A stretch of 64,000 nucleotides of DNA from Rhodopirellula sp. (lineage in GTDB: Bacteria > Planctomycetota > Planctomycetia > Pirellulales > Pirellulaceae): positions 58,330-122,329 of the forward strand of contig NZGD01000094.1 in the NCBI GenBank assembly GCA_002690925.1, given 5' to 3'. This document shows, piece after piece, positions 54,999 to 64,000 of the stretch. Position 1 is the first letter of the stretch. Every line of letters begins with the position of its first letter. The position numbers and the translations under genes are program-made. Under the pieces are notes generated by a model. That model searched no databases. It saw nothing but the letters and a program-made list of their open reading frames with translations, and was not told the DNA's origin.

Positions 54999-55793
54999 AT
55001 GACACGAATAAATATTTTGCTGGCGTTGGTTTTTGTTGTGTTTGTTTCACCAACCAACAGCTTTGGTCAAGCATCTGCCGACGGAAAGTGGATTCAGCTT
55101 TTCAATGGAAAAAACCTGAACGGTTGGACGCCGAAAATTCGCTTCCATGAGCTTGGTGAGAATTATGGAAATACATTCAGGGTTGAGGACGGATTGCTGA
55201 CAGTTGGGTATGAAAACTATGACGGTTTCGGAGAACAGTTTGGGCATCTGTTTTACAAAGACAGTTTTTCGAATTATCGGATGCGCGTGGAGTATCGATT
55301 CGTCGGAGATCAGTGTAAGGATGGCCCGGGTTGGGCATTGCGGAACAGTGGCGTAATGGTCCACGGCGAGAAGCCAGAAGGTATGGCAAAGGATCAGGAT
55401 TTTCCTGTTTCGATTGAAGTGCAACTTCTAGGGGGTGATGGGAAAAACAAACGGACCACATCAAACCTCTGTACGCCGGGTACCAACGTCGAAATGAAGG
55501 GTAAGTTGTTTCAACCACATTGCACGAAATCCTCATCCAAGACCTATCACGGTCCGCAGTGGGTGACAGCGGAGATTGAAGTTCGAGGGAATCACGTCAT
55601 CAAACATCTGCTTGACGGTGAAGTCGTGCTTGAATACACAAAACCACAGTTGGATGATCGCGATGCACACGCTAAGTCGCTTGCTGAGAAAGCCGGCACG
55701 AAGATGCTTAGTGGAGGCACTATTTCGCTGCAATCTGAAAGTCATCCGGTACAGTTTCGCAAGGTCGAACTGATGGTGCTGGACAGTAAGTAA
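54999..55793 (+). CDS. Secreted DUF1080 (3-keto-disaccharide hydrolase-like) protein
   Basis: A 264-residue exported protein (signal peptide about 1-23, cleavage near FGQA). It is a single DUF1080 jelly-roll domain with the family start LFNGKNLNGWTPK, a central NSGVMVHGEKPEGM, and the end GTISLQSESHPVQFRKVEL. Characterised relatives hydrolyse 3-keto-glucosides or bind sugars; catalytic residues cannot be assigned here. It is divergent from a gene whose last domain belongs to the same family, so they may act on the same sugar. Its stop codon lies inside the first copy of a 20-bp tandem repeat. Confidence 0.88.
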   Translation: MTRINILLALVFVVFVSPTNSFGQASADGKWIQLFNGKNLNGWTPKIRFHELGENYGNTFRVEDGLLTVGYENYDGFGEQFGHLFYKDSFSNYRMRVEYRFVGDQCKDGPGWALRNSGVMVHGEKPEGMAKDQDFPVSIEVQLLGGDGKNKRTTSNLCTPGTNVEMKGKLFQPHCTKSSSKTYHGPQWVTAEIEVRGNHVIKHLLDGEVVLEYTKPQLDDRDAHAKSLAEKAGTKMLSGGTISLQSESHPVQFRKVELMVLDSK

Positions 55794-55826
55794 AGCTAAC
55801 GCGTGATAAGTAAAGCTAACGCGTGA
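55787..55826. repeat. Perfect 20-bp tandem repeat over the DUF1080 gene end
   Basis: TAAGTAAAGCTAACGCGTGA occurs at 55787-55806 and 55807-55826. The first copy contains the gene's TAA stop and further stops in frame. Six T follow (55827-55832), so the end may also work in termination. Confidence 0.85.
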
Positions 55827-56171
55827 TTTTTTCCAGTACCTGAATATCCGATCGCTCGATTTCAAGAGGCAATTAGTTTCCTGCTCCTTGAGGTCCTACG
55901 AAGAATTGAGGTCCTACGAAGAATTGAGGTCCTGCGAGGGCTGGATGAAGGTGTGGCCCGCTGAGTGCGTGGCATTGTGACAGAGCGTCTCGCTGGGAAG
56001 GTGCGTGATGCCTGTTTCGGTCTCGCGATTATTGTACTGGCCACTGTTTACTGGCCAATGATCGTAAAACATTGTGGGCTTTGATGCGTAGAATCAGAAT
56101 CTCTACGTTGAATTGTGTTGGTTCGAGACGGGGTCGATCGGTAACTTTTATGCCTTGGGGGCGTAAGTGTC
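55794..56171. other. Repeat-rich intergenic region before astD
   Basis: 378 bases with two tandem arrays and no gene. Besides the 20-bp repeat at its left edge, an 18-bp repeat TTGAGGTCCTACGAAGAA occupies 55888-55923 (two perfect copies) with a degenerate third at 55924-55939. Confidence 0.7.
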
Positions 56172-57620
56172 ATGTCGAAAGCTTTGCTTAGCGTTAGCCC
56201 GCTTGATGGGGAGATCCTTTGGCAGGGAGTCACTGCTGGCCAGGCCGATGTGCGTCAGTGCATGAAAACGGCAGCGACGGCACTGGCAGACTGGCGTTCC
56301 AAATCGATCGAGGAACGCATCGCGATCGTGAGGCGTTTTGGTGCAGAATTGACCGCGCGACGTACGGAAATTTCAACATTGATTAGCCGTGAAGTTGGCA
56401 AGCTTGCCTGGGATGCGGATGGAGAAGTTTCGGCAGCGATTGCGAAAGTGGAAATGTCAATCCAGGCTCGCGAACAGCGTGCCTGTGATGTGCAGATTGA
56501 GGCCAGTCATGCTTCAGCAGCAATGATACAGCGTAAAATCCGATACCAGCCGGTTGGAGTCGTTCTGGTCTTGGGGCCTTTCAATTTTCCACTGCATCTT
56601 CCAGGTGGACAAATCATCCCAGCATTACTGGCGGGCAATGCTGTTGTCTTCAAACCAAGCGAGCAGGCAACGGCTGTTGCTCAATGGATGGTTGAGGCCT
56701 GGTATCGCGCGGGGCTTCCTCCAGAGGTGCTGCAATTGTTGCCAGGTGAGACGCAAACGGCCAAGTTGGCGATTGATGCCCCAGAGCTATCGGCAGTGTT
56801 CTTGACTGGTGGACGAGTTGCAGGAAATGCGATCCATCGGCAGTTGGCTGGTCGACCGGAAGTTCTCCTCGCTTTAGAGCTGGGTGGGAATAACCCCATT
56901 GTTACGTTGGATTCTGTCGATCCGGAAGTTGCTGCAAGGATCATTTCATTCTCCGCGTTTGTTTCAACTGGTCAGCGTTGTACGTGCGCCCGTCGTGCTT
57001 TTTTTCTTCAGACAGAAGCCGCACGGCATCAAATCGATGCATTAGTAAGTCAAACACGCGACTTGCGAAGCGGCATGCCATTCACTTCACCTGTGCCGCA
57101 AATAGGTCCACTCGTATCAGCAGCCGCGGTCTCAGGGTTGCAGCAAGTTTACAAGCGTTTGGTCGATCTAGGCTGCGAGCCGTTATTGTCACCAGTAGTT
57201 TCTCAAACATGCACCTCGTTGATTGGTCCCGCGATCGTGGACGCTACGGGGATACCAGCCGATGCAGTCCGCGAAATGAATGAGATGGAGTGGTTTGGGC
57301 CGCTTCTGGTGGTTCAGCAGGTTCACGATTTTAAGACGGCATTGGAAGCGGCGTCTGAGACGCCGTATGGTTTGTCGGCTGCAATGCTCGGGGGTACAGA
57401 GCAGATGTTCGGGCAATTCGTGGATTGTGTTGGCGCGGGGGTCGTTAACTGGAATTCACCGACTACAGGGGCCGCGGGCGCATTGCCGTTCGGGGGATTG
57501 GGAGCCAGCGGGAACCATCGTCCGGCTGGATTTTTTGCGATCGATTTTTGCTGTGATCCGATTGCTTCTCTAGAGCAGTGCGTGCCAGTGATGGTGGATC
57601 CATGGGGCGTTGCGAAATGA
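56172..57620 (+). CDS. astD: N-succinylglutamate-5-semialdehyde dehydrogenase
   Basis: A 482-residue NAD-dependent aldehyde dehydrogenase closely resembling AstD, the fourth step of the arginine succinyltransferase pathway (succinylglutamate semialdehyde to succinylglutamate). Diagnostic blocks: VLGPFNFPLHLPGGQIIPALLAGN, the Glu general base in LELGGNNP, and the nucleophilic Cys in STGQRCTCARR. The last is the AstD-specific form of the ALDH active-site loop. The stop overlaps the astB start (ATGA), an arrangement found in ast operons. Cytoplasmic. Confidence 0.93.
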   Translation: MSKALLSVSPLDGEILWQGVTAGQADVRQCMKTAATALADWRSKSIEERIAIVRRFGAELTARRTEISTLISREVGKLAWDADGEVSAAIAKVEMSIQAREQRACDVQIEASHASAAMIQRKIRYQPVGVVLVLGPFNFPLHLPGGQIIPALLAGNAVVFKPSEQATAVAQWMVEAWYRAGLPPEVLQLLPGETQTAKLAIDAPELSAVFLTGGRVAGNAIHRQLAGRPEVLLALELGGNNPIVTLDSVDPEVAARIISFSAFVSTGQRCTCARRAFFLQTEAARHQIDALVSQTRDLRSGMPFTSPVPQIGPLVSAAAVSGLQQVYKRLVDLGCEPLLSPVVSQTCTSLIGPAIVDATGIPADAVREMNEMEWFGPLLVVQQVHDFKTALEAASETPYGLSAAMLGGTEQMFGQFVDCVGAGVVNWNSPTTGAAGALPFGGLGASGNHRPAGFFAIDFCCDPIASLEQCVPVMVDPWGVAK

Positions 57621-58942
57621 CTTTTGTTGATGCACAAATTGACAGAATCGTCGGGCCAACGCATCACTTTGGGGGCCTTGGTGTCGGAAATGTCGCCTCG
57701 CAAAATCATGCTGGGCAGATCTCCAATCCACGAGCGGCAGCACTTCAGGGCCTTGATAAAATGCGTTTGGTGGCTGGGTTGGGTGTCCCCCAGTTGATTT
57801 TGCCACCTCAGCCGCGACCAGATTTCACGCTGTTGAAAGCTCTTGGGTTTTCTGGCACCCCGGCAGAAATGCTGAAGTCGGCGCTGAGCGAGGATCCCGT
57901 GATTCTGTCGGCCGCTGCGAGTTGTTCCGCCATGTGGACAGCCAATGCCGCTACGGTCACACCCTCTTGTGACACGAATGCCGGGTGTCCAGTCATGACT
58001 GTCGCCAATTTGAGTGCCAGTTTACATCGTTCGCTCGAGTCGACGCATACCCTCAAGGACATCGCTTCTTTGTTCCCAAACGGATTTGATGTGCGTCCTG
58101 CTTTGCCAGGGGGCGCACCCATGCGAGATGAGGGTGCGGCAAACCATATGCGTCTTTCCGGGAGCGATGGGAAATCAGGGTTGAATGTGTTTGTTTATGG
58201 TGATGGTCCGCCTGAACCGCAATGCCATTGGCCACGGCAGACGAAGGCCGCGGGCCAGGCGATTGCCCGAAGTCATGGCTTGCAGGAAAGCGATGTATTT
58301 CACTTTAAGCAGCATCCCAAAGCAATTGATGCTGGAGCGTTTCACAACGATGTCGTAGCGATGAGCCATCAGGATTTGCTAATTCACCATGAACTGGCTT
58401 TCGCTCCAGACAGTTGTCAGGAAATTGAACGGCTAAAACGTCGATTTGAGAATGTCATACAAAAACCATTAAGAATCCTTAGCATCAGTTCGAACGAATT
58501 GAAATTGGATGATGCGATCAAGACATATTTTTTTAACAGTCAAATTGTCACAGCGTCGCAATCAGGAAAAATGAAATGGACCATTCTTTGCCCAGTTCAA
58601 GTACAGCAGAATCGGGTCACACATGAATTGGTGAATCGTCTGTGTGCTGAACAGGTTTTTCATGCGGTTCACTTTGTTGATCTTGGGCAGAGCATGGATG
58701 GCGGTGGCGGACCGGCCTGTTTGCGATTGCGATTGCCGCTTTCAGAACAGGAGATCGGGCATTTGGACACCTCAGCACTCTGGACGGAAAGCCGGGACTC
58801 GGATTTGCGTGCCATTATCAACGATCGATATCCCATTGAGTTAAAAATCACTGATTTGGCCGATATCGAAATCTGCCAAAGGGCACTGGAGACACAGGAA
58901 GTGATCGCACGATGCCTGAGGCAGGATTCTGGCAGCACCTGA
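57617..58942 (+). CDS. astB: N-succinylarginine dihydrolase
   Basis: A 441-residue enzyme of the pentein fold that converts N2-succinylarginine to succinylornithine, CO2 and two ammonia. The catalytic His/Asp of the family lie in GAFHNDVVAMSHQD, and the nucleophilic Cys in GGGGPACLRLRL near residue 375. The family start THHFGGLGVGNVASQNH is present. Length agrees with E. coli AstB (about 447). The ATG at 57617 overlaps astD by four bases. astA, astC and astE are not in this window. Confidence 0.95.
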   Translation: MTFVDAQIDRIVGPTHHFGGLGVGNVASQNHAGQISNPRAAALQGLDKMRLVAGLGVPQLILPPQPRPDFTLLKALGFSGTPAEMLKSALSEDPVILSAAASCSAMWTANAATVTPSCDTNAGCPVMTVANLSASLHRSLESTHTLKDIASLFPNGFDVRPALPGGAPMRDEGAANHMRLSGSDGKSGLNVFVYGDGPPEPQCHWPRQTKAAGQAIARSHGLQESDVFHFKQHPKAIDAGAFHNDVVAMSHQDLLIHHELAFAPDSCQEIERLKRRFENVIQKPLRILSISSNELKLDDAIKTYFFNSQIVTASQSGKMKWTILCPVQVQQNRVTHELVNRLCAEQVFHAVHFVDLGQSMDGGGGPACLRLRLPLSEQEIGHLDTSALWTESRDSDLRAIINDRYPIELKITDLADIEICQRALETQEVIARCLRQDSGST

Positions 58943-59075
58943 GTCTTTACGTGCCGTGCGCGTTGTTAATCGATCTGAGCCGGGTGTCGCGTTTGCGATT
59001 TGCAAAGCCCACGAGTCAGCAATCGACAATGCCCCGCTGTCATTCGTTCTGACCACGCTGCACCTGGCTCAGTGG

Positions 59076-59915
59076 TTAGTCAGAGACGTTTTCTCGTCGC
59101 TTGGACAGGTCAGCGTAAAATTCGGTGCGACGATCATTGAATCGATGAATCACATGTTTGCCAGGCACTCGCTCGATACGTTTGTTTCTTGCTACGTCGA
59201 GGTTGATTTCCGCTGTTAAAACTTGTTCGTCCGATCTGTCAGTGCTGGCCAGCACGATTCCATCGGGACCACAGATCGAACTGCAACCGCAAAAACCAAA
59301 TCCATTTTCTTCACCAACGCGATTGGCGGCAGCGAAAAAAAGATGGTTTTCCATACTGCGTGCGGGTGGAACAACTTCTGCTGTTCGGGAGGCACCATTG
59401 GGCCAGTTGGTACCCAAGGTAATGATGTCTGCTCCCTCGAGCGCCAGTAAACGCATTGGTTCAGGGAAGGAACAGTCATAGCAAATCGCCATCCCGATGT
59501 TTGCGGCCCCAGCCCGGTGAATCTGATAAGGAATGTCACCCCGGTCAACAAATCGGTCGATACCCAAGTGGGGAAGATGAATTTTTCTATAGTGGCCGAT
59601 CATGCCCTCGGGGCCGAGTAAGGCGTAAGCGTTGAACACAAGGTCGCCCGAGCGTTCCAGAAATCCGACAGTCAGGCTAAGGTCATGCGTTGCAGCAGCT
59701 TTGATCAGTGGCTCAAAACGCGAGTCATTGAGCTCCATAGTATGAGGCAATGCCTCATCCCGACTGTCGTACGCGTACCCAGAAAGCATACACTCTGGGA
59801 ATACGACGAGATCTGATTTTTGCACTGGTGCGGTATCCAGCCAGTTCAAAACACGCTGGATATTTGCTGGTATATCAGCAAAAGTAACATCTGATTGCAC
59901 GCAAGTTAGCAACAT
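59076..59915 (-). CDS. Carbon-nitrogen hydrolase (nitrilase superfamily amidase)
   Basis: A 279-residue cytoplasmic enzyme with the complete Glu-Lys-Cys triad: Glu41 in VVFPECMLSGY, Lys111 in YRKIHLPHLG and Cys145 in GMAICYDCSFPEPM. Such enzymes hydrolyse amides, including carbamoyl-putrescine, omega-amides and ureido acids. Being convergent with the ast pair and next to sthA, a role in nitrogen recycling is possible but not shown. The 133-base gap to astB has no gene. Confidence 0.9.
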   Translation of the reverse strand: MLLTCVQSDVTFADIPANIQRVLNWLDTAPVQKSDLVVFPECMLSGYAYDSRDEALPHTMELNDSRFEPLIKAAATHDLSLTVGFLERSGDLVFNAYALLGPEGMIGHYRKIHLPHLGIDRFVDRGDIPYQIHRAGAANIGMAICYDCSFPEPMRLLALEGADIITLGTNWPNGASRTAEVVPPARSMENHLFFAAANRVGEENGFGFCGCSSICGPDGIVLASTDRSDEQVLTAEINLDVARNKRIERVPGKHVIHRFNDRRTEFYADLSKRRENVSD

Positions 59916-59962
59916 CGAAATAGCCGTTATTGTCGCGGAACTAATGAAAGAAGCAAAGTATT

Positions 59963-61354
59963 ATGAACGATTCCATGTTCGACTACGACCTGCTTGTGAT
60001 TGGCACAGGCCCCGGTGGAGAGGGTGCAGCCATGCAAGCCGTCAAAGGCGGGATGCGTGTTGCCGTAGCTGAGCGTTATCGGCAGATTGGTGGCGGTTGT
60101 ACCCATTGGGGAACGATACCCAGCAAGGCGTTGCGGCATACGATCACGAGCACAATGAAGGTGCTAAATAATCCGACTTACCGTGAAATGGGGATCAATA
60201 CCCGGCCAACATTGGAGCAGTTGAAACGAGGGACTGAGGCCATTATCGGTCGTCAGGTTACCATGCGTCAGTCATTTTATGATCGAAATGGGGTGCCCGT
60301 ATTTCGTGGTCAAGCAAGATTTGTCGATGACCATGCGATTTCAATTGATGGTGATGAGCCTATCCGGGCGAAACATTTTGTCATCGCGACAGGATCGCGG
60401 CCTTTTCATCCTCGTGGCGTCGATTTCGATCATGAAAGGATTTTCGACAGCGATACCGTGCTTGGCATGGATACGCGTCCTTCGTCGATTTGCATCTATG
60501 GTGCTGGTGTTATCGGCACTGAGTACGCATCGATGTTGAGAAATCTGGGCATCAAAGTGAATCTGATCAACACGAGATCGAAGTTGTTGGAATTTCTTGA
60601 TGATGAAATCATCGATGCACTTTCCTATCATCTCCGGGATCAAGGAGTGATTCTTCGGCACGATGAATCGATGGATAGTATTGAAGGTAGCGACGATGGT
60701 GTCATTTTGCATCTAAAGAGCGGCAAAAGAGTGAAGACGGATGCCCTTTTGTGGGCGAATGGTCGGTCAGGTAATACTGAAGATCTGGGACTGGAAAATG
60801 TTGATATTGTCGCGAACAATCGTGGGCAAATTGACGTCGATGATCAATTCCAGACGGTGCTCCCGCATATTTATGCCGTGGGCGACGTGATTGGGATGCC
60901 GTCACTGGCTAGCGCTGCCTACACTCAGGGACGCGCTGCTGCAAATCATATGCTCGGTCATGTGGATGGAAATCTGCGGATTTCAGATTGTCCCGCGGGG
61001 ATCTATACAAGCCCCGAAATCAGCTGCATAGGACAAACCGAGCGCGAGCTTACCGCTGCATGTGTGCCGTATGAAGTGGGCCAAGCACAATTCAAGAGTC
61101 TCGCGCGAGCTCAGATTACCGGCGAAACAGTGGGCATGCTAAAAATCCTCTTTCACCGCGAAACTCTTTCTTTACTGGGGGTACATTGTTTCGGGGCGAA
61201 TGCTTCTGAGATCATTCACATTGGCCAAGCCATCATGAATCAACCTGACGAGAAGAATACGCTGAAGTATTTCATTGAAGCTACTTTTAACTATCCGACG
61301 ATGGCAGAAGCTTATCGTGTGGCGGCACTTAACGGCTTGAATCGGATTTTCTAG
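59963..61354 (+). CDS. sthA: Soluble pyridine nucleotide transhydrogenase
   Basis: A 463-residue FAD flavoprotein of the disulfide-oxidoreductase superfamily that moves hydride between NADPH and NAD+. The FAD motif [11 protein letters not shown] and the SthA-type active-site segment [17 protein letters not shown] identify it: there is one Cys, where dihydrolipoamide dehydrogenase has CxxxxC. The NAD motif is [12 protein letters not shown]. The C-terminal dimerisation domain is present (EASEIIH-like [12 protein letters not shown]). Divergent from the CN-hydrolase by 47 bases. Confidence 0.93.
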   Translation: MNDSMFDYDLLVIGTGPGGEGAAMQAVKGGMRVAVAERYRQIGGGCTHWGTIPSKALRHTITSTMKVLNNPTYREMGINTRPTLEQLKRGTEAIIGRQVTMRQSFYDRNGVPVFRGQARFVDDHAISIDGDEPIRAKHFVIATGSRPFHPRGVDFDHERIFDSDTVLGMDTRPSSICIYGAGVIGTEYASMLRNLGIKVNLINTRSKLLEFLDDEIIDALSYHLRDQGVILRHDESMDSIEGSDDGVILHLKSGKRVKTDALLWANGRSGNTEDLGLENVDIVANNRGQIDVDDQFQTVLPHIYAVGDVIGMPSLASAAYTQGRAAANHMLGHVDGNLRISDCPAGIYTSPEISCIGQTERELTAACVPYEVGQAQFKSLARAQITGETVGMLKILFHRETLSLLGVHCFGANASEIIHIGQAIMNQPDEKNTLKYFIEATFNYPTMAEAYRVAALNGLNRIF

Positions 61355-61393
61355 GTGACTTTATGTGCTTCAGCTGTACGCAGATGAGTGATG

Positions 61394-61430
61394 CCTGACC
61401 TCAGGTGTTTTGCTTGCTTTGCGGCAAGCA
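61394..61430. terminator. Hairpins between convergent sthA and symporter genes
   Basis: CCTGA-CC-TCAGG (61394-61405) and TGCTTGC-TTTGCG-GCAAGCA (61411-61430, perfect 7-bp stem) fill the 82-base convergent gap and could end transcription from either side. No long T-run. Confidence 0.45.
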
Positions 61431-61436
61431 GTCAAA

Positions 61437-62927
61437 TCATGCAGTCGGTTCGGTGGCATCAATGAGGGATGATGTTTTTGAATCAAGGGCCTCTACTACG
61501 GCACAGCCACAGGAATCACTCCAAACATTGACGGAGGTGCGGGCCATGTCCAACACCCGATCCACCGCCAAAATGATGCCCTGCATTTCCAAAGGTAAGC
61601 CAACTGCCTGCAGTATGATGACCATCATCACTAACCCAGCATGCGGGATCCCTGCTGCTCCAATGCTGGCCAATAAGGCTGTAATTGCAACAATGATTTG
61701 CTGGGACACTGGCAAGTTGTATCCGTAATGTAATTGTGCGATGAAGAGTACAGCGACCGCTTCGTACAACGCGGTTCCGTCCATGTTGATGGTGGCTCCA
61801 AGTGGCAAGACAAAGGAGCCTGTTCGGTTACTGATGCCCGCTCTCTGTTCCACGTTGGTTAATGTGACTGGAAGTGTGCCGTTGCTGCTTGCACTGCTAA
61901 ACGCGGTAAGAAGTGCGGGAGACATCGCTCGGGCATATTCTAGAGGTTGGCGTTTGGCAATGATTTTCAAAATCAATGGCAGAGTGATGCAGGCATGTAT
62001 GAGTAGGGCCGCTGCCACGGTCAGCACGTACCATCCAAGAGATTTGAAAACGCTGCTGCCCTGAGTTGCTAACACCGCGGTGATCAGGAAAAAGACTCCA
62101 AATGGAGCCAGCCGAATGATCGCGGTTGTGATCGCCATCATTACTTCAAGTCCCGCGTTGGTCAGATCTTGGAGGCGAGTCACAGTTGTGCCTCCTACCC
62201 GCAACGCAAAAACACCAAAGATGATGGTGAAAGCGATGATGGAAAGGAAGTTGGGCTGTGTGATCGCTGCGAGTGGATTTGAGGGGATGGCAGCCTCAAT
62301 TTGAGCGAACATGACATCGACAAGCGATGTCTGGTGAGATTCGTCAATCGTTGGTGCGGCAGCGGGAACGCTATTGGTTGTCTGAAGTCCGGGACGAATC
62401 AGATTCACGAGAAGCAAGCCCGTCAAAATGGCTAAAAGACTTGTCGTCAGGTAGTAGCTCAATGTTCGTTTGAACATGTTACCAACGCCCTCCCTGCCAC
62501 TTAAGCTCAATATTCCCGATAGCAACGATGTGATGATCAATGGAACTGATACCATTTGCAGCATGCGTAGGAACAGCCCGCCAATTTTTTTGCACCAGTC
62601 ACCCACCTGCTTTGCAAGGCTCTTGCCATGCTGATTGTAGATTTGACTGGCTAGTGGGTCCCTCTGAGCAAGTTGTTTGTAGGTCCGAATGCTGTCGTTT
62701 GATCTTGATGCGGGATCGACAGTGACAGTCGTTTCTTTCCCGTCAACAAGATAGCGAATGACAGTTAGTGAGGATGAGTCATCAACCTCTGCTTCGACAA
62801 CGCCTGTTGGTAAGTTGGATGTCAATGTGACGGACCGCTCTGATGCAGCCATGTTCAGAGCCAGGCCGATGCAGCAGCCTGTAATCATTCCAATCAGGAT
62901 TTGCCAATGTAAGGCTAGGTTTCGCAT
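61437..62927 (-). CDS. Dicarboxylate/amino acid:cation symporter (DAACS family)
   Basis: A 496-residue polytopic transporter of the GltP/DctA family. It shows the reentrant-loop signature SSNGTLPVT, the motif LPLGATINMDGTALY and the late helix DRVLDMARTSVNVWSD. An extra ~75-residue extracytoplasmic segment (about 25-105, with VDGKETTVTVDPA) follows TM1. Predicted substrates are glutamate, aspartate or C4-dicarboxylates, with Na+ or H+. The ATG at 62927 is chosen over a longer frame from 62999 that would overlap acpS. It lies 20 bases after acpS on the same strand. Confidence 0.92.
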   Translation of the reverse strand: MRNLALHWQILIGMITGCCIGLALNMAASERSVTLTSNLPTGVVEAEVDDSSSLTVIRYLVDGKETTVTVDPASRSNDSIRTYKQLAQRDPLASQIYNQHGKSLAKQVGDWCKKIGGLFLRMLQMVSVPLIITSLLSGILSLSGREGVGNMFKRTLSYYLTTSLLAILTGLLLVNLIRPGLQTTNSVPAAAPTIDESHQTSLVDVMFAQIEAAIPSNPLAAITQPNFLSIIAFTIIFGVFALRVGGTTVTRLQDLTNAGLEVMMAITTAIIRLAPFGVFFLITAVLATQGSSVFKSLGWYVLTVAAALLIHACITLPLILKIIAKRQPLEYARAMSPALLTAFSSASSNGTLPVTLTNVEQRAGISNRTGSFVLPLGATINMDGTALYEAVAVLFIAQLHYGYNLPVSQQIIVAITALLASIGAAGIPHAGLVMMVIILQAVGLPLEMQGIILAVDRVLDMARTSVNVWSDSCGCAVVEALDSKTSSLIDATEPTA

Positions 62928-62947
62928 GTTGTGGTTCTTTCCTGTGC

Positions 62948-63334
62948 TCAATGTAATTCGTCGGTCGCGATGACATACGCAGTGGCGTGCGTGCGGCATG
63001 TGGCCAGTGAGACGTGGATCTTTTCGATCCCAATTTGTTCAGCCCATATTGCGGCGGCGCCACCCAGTGCAATGGTTGGCCCCTCTCCCTGGCGTACCAC
63101 GGTTTCGATGTCTGTCCATTTTACGCCCTGCTTGCGGCAACGCATCGCTTTCATGGTTGCTTCTTTTGCAGCCCAACGCGTTGCAAAGTACTGATTTGCG
63201 TTCGCTGCCTTCAGGCAGTATTCAACTTCATTGGGCGTGTAAACGCGATCGAGGAATTGCTCGCCGTGAGTCTCCAGCATCTTTGCGATGCGAACACATT
63301 CAACAATTTCAGTACCGATACCAAGAATCGTCAT
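62948..63334 (-). CDS. acpS: Holo-[acyl-carrier-protein] synthase
   Basis: A 128-residue phosphopantetheinyl transferase that activates ACP for fatty acid synthesis. It has the start ILGIGTEIVECVRI and the second metal/CoA motif ATRWAAKEATMKA. In typical AcpS the first motif is GTDIVE; here the Mg2+-binding Asp is Glu9, a conservative change. Length fits the family (about 120-126). Probably an operon with the downstream symporter. Confidence 0.9.
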   Translation of the reverse strand: MTILGIGTEIVECVRIAKMLETHGEQFLDRVYTPNEVEYCLKAANANQYFATRWAAKEATMKAMRCRKQGVKWTDIETVVRQGEGPTIALGGAAAIWAEQIGIEKIHVSLATCRTHATAYVIATDELH

Positions 63335-63452
63335 CTTGCCGACAGTTTACATGAGCCATGAACCAGAGCATGAGTGACGTACGCTCAGGACAGAGCAGAC
63401 GCCTGTCACTTGGCGGGTAGTCACTCGCCTCATTCCCAACTGTCTACTCATT

Positions 63453-64000
63453 CTAACGTAACCCGCAGGCGGTCTGTGCGCGGCTTAGGACTCCACCAGC
63501 GACTTCCCGAGCACGGTCTGCACCTTTGCGAAGCGTCTCGCGAACATAGTCCATGTTGTTGGCGAGATCTTCGCGGCGATTTCGCGCCTCATGGAAATAG
63601 GTCTCACTTGCTTCGGCAACAGCTTTCTTGACCTCGCCGTATCCAAAGCCTCCGCGACGGTACATCGCGGCCATCTCGTCGACCTGACCAGGCTCCGCAA
63701 ACAGTGTATACAGTTGGTACAGATGATCTTCGTCTGGTTCCTTGGCATCCTCCATCGGGCGACTATCAGTGGTGATACGCATGATTTGCTTCCGTATCTT
63801 TTTCACTTCACCGAATAGCGGGAGTGTGTTGTCATAGCTCTTGCTCATTTTTTGGCCGTCCGTGCCCGGTACTTTTGCGCCATTGTCAAGCGTTCTCGCT
63901 TTCGGCATCACAAAGGTTTCGCCGAATGAGTGGTTGAAGCTGCCAGCAAGGTCTCGGCACACCTCGATGTGTTGAACCTGGTCTTCGCCGACGGGAACAA
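63453..64000 (-). CDS. trpS: Tryptophanyl-tRNA synthetase, 3' part (runs off window)
   Basis: The C-terminal ~182 codons of a class I aminoacyl-tRNA synthetase that charges tRNA-Trp. The KMSKS loop is intact as GQKMSKSYDN, followed by the anticodon-recognition helices. The gene continues beyond base 64000; the visible upstream part encodes VPVGEDQVQHIEVCRDLA, matching the TrpS tRNA/tryptophan pocket. No start can be assigned. Confidence 0.93.
   Translation of the reverse strand, partial: VPVGEDQVQHIEVCRDLAGSFNHSFGETFVMPKARTLDNGAKVPGTDGQKMSKSYDNTLPLFGEVKKIRKQIMRITTDSRPMEDAKEPDEDHLYQLYTLFAEPGQVDEMAAMYRRGGFGYGEVKKAVAEASETYFHEARNRREDLANNMDYVRETLRKGADRAREVAGGVLSRAQTACGLR

Noticed and set aside
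55862..56044. 60-codon minus frame with a repeated RRTSIL peptide
   Set aside because: The peptide repeat simply reflects the 18-bp DNA repeat; no start signal or homologue features.
59963..61354. sthA as the missing E3 of pyruvate dehydrogenase
   Set aside because: The active-site segment has one Cys, not the CxxxxC disulfide required for dihydrolipoamide dehydrogenase.

Overview
The window looks like chromosomal DNA of a planctomycete (phylum Planctomycetota), roughly half G+C by eye. The evidence is the gene content. There are three multidomain PVC-type haem/dehydrogenase proteins, two DUF1080 (3-keto-disaccharide hydrolase) domains, a sulfatase, expanded TolC-like lipoproteins, MFP/M50 export genes, many apparently lineage-restricted hypotheticals, and weak or absent Shine-Dalgarno sequences. 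No phage, insertion sequence, CRISPR array, rRNA or tRNA was seen. Order and genus cannot be fixed from the sequence alone.

Layout. 0-5.2 kb: a sugar-phosphate isomerase-like gene, then a convergent operon of a secreted unknown protein, an OmpR-type regulator and its sensor kinase. 5.7-10.4 kb: a giant TolC-like lipoprotein divergent from a two-TM, coiled-coil protein. 10.8-14.3 kb: unknown genes plus a compact TPR / WXG100 / coiled-coil operon that resembles a stand-alone type VII secretion substrate module. 14.4-17.9 kb: iron alcohol dehydrogenase, sulfatase and an unknown. 18.2-25.5 kb: a divergent export locus with a TolC-like lipoprotein facing three tightly packed genes: GAF-like/HlyD fusion, HlyD, and a PqqD-like/M50 protease/HlyD fusion. 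25.8-31.5 kb: glycosyltransferase, HAD hydrolase, second glycosyltransferase and a GH13_18 phosphorylase very like E. coli YcjM; this reads as glucosylglycerate / mannosylglucosylglycerate osmolyte metabolism. 31.7-38.1 kb: periplasmic redox genes (cupredoxin-cytochrome c, SGNH plus dehydrogenase beta-propeller, PQQ-type propeller).

38.2-50.2 kb is mostly housekeeping: GNAT, cardiolipin synthase, aceEF pyruvate dehydrogenase, ferritin-like protein, an SDR that has lost its catalytic tyrosine, trpE, and the mcsA-mcsB protein-arginine kinase pair. 50.4-55.8 kb: an ECF sigma factor facing a 1155-residue propeller/cytochrome/DUF1080 protein and a stand-alone DUF1080 gene. 56.2-64 kb: astD-astB (arginine succinyltransferase pathway), a CN-hydrolase, sthA transhydrogenase, a dicarboxylate/amino-acid symporter, acpS, and the 3' part of trpS running off the window.

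The parts most worth following up are the PqqD/M50/HlyD export locus, the WXG100 operon, the osmolyte cluster with a possible three-way-junction RNA inside it, and several strong inverted repeats in intergenic DNA.
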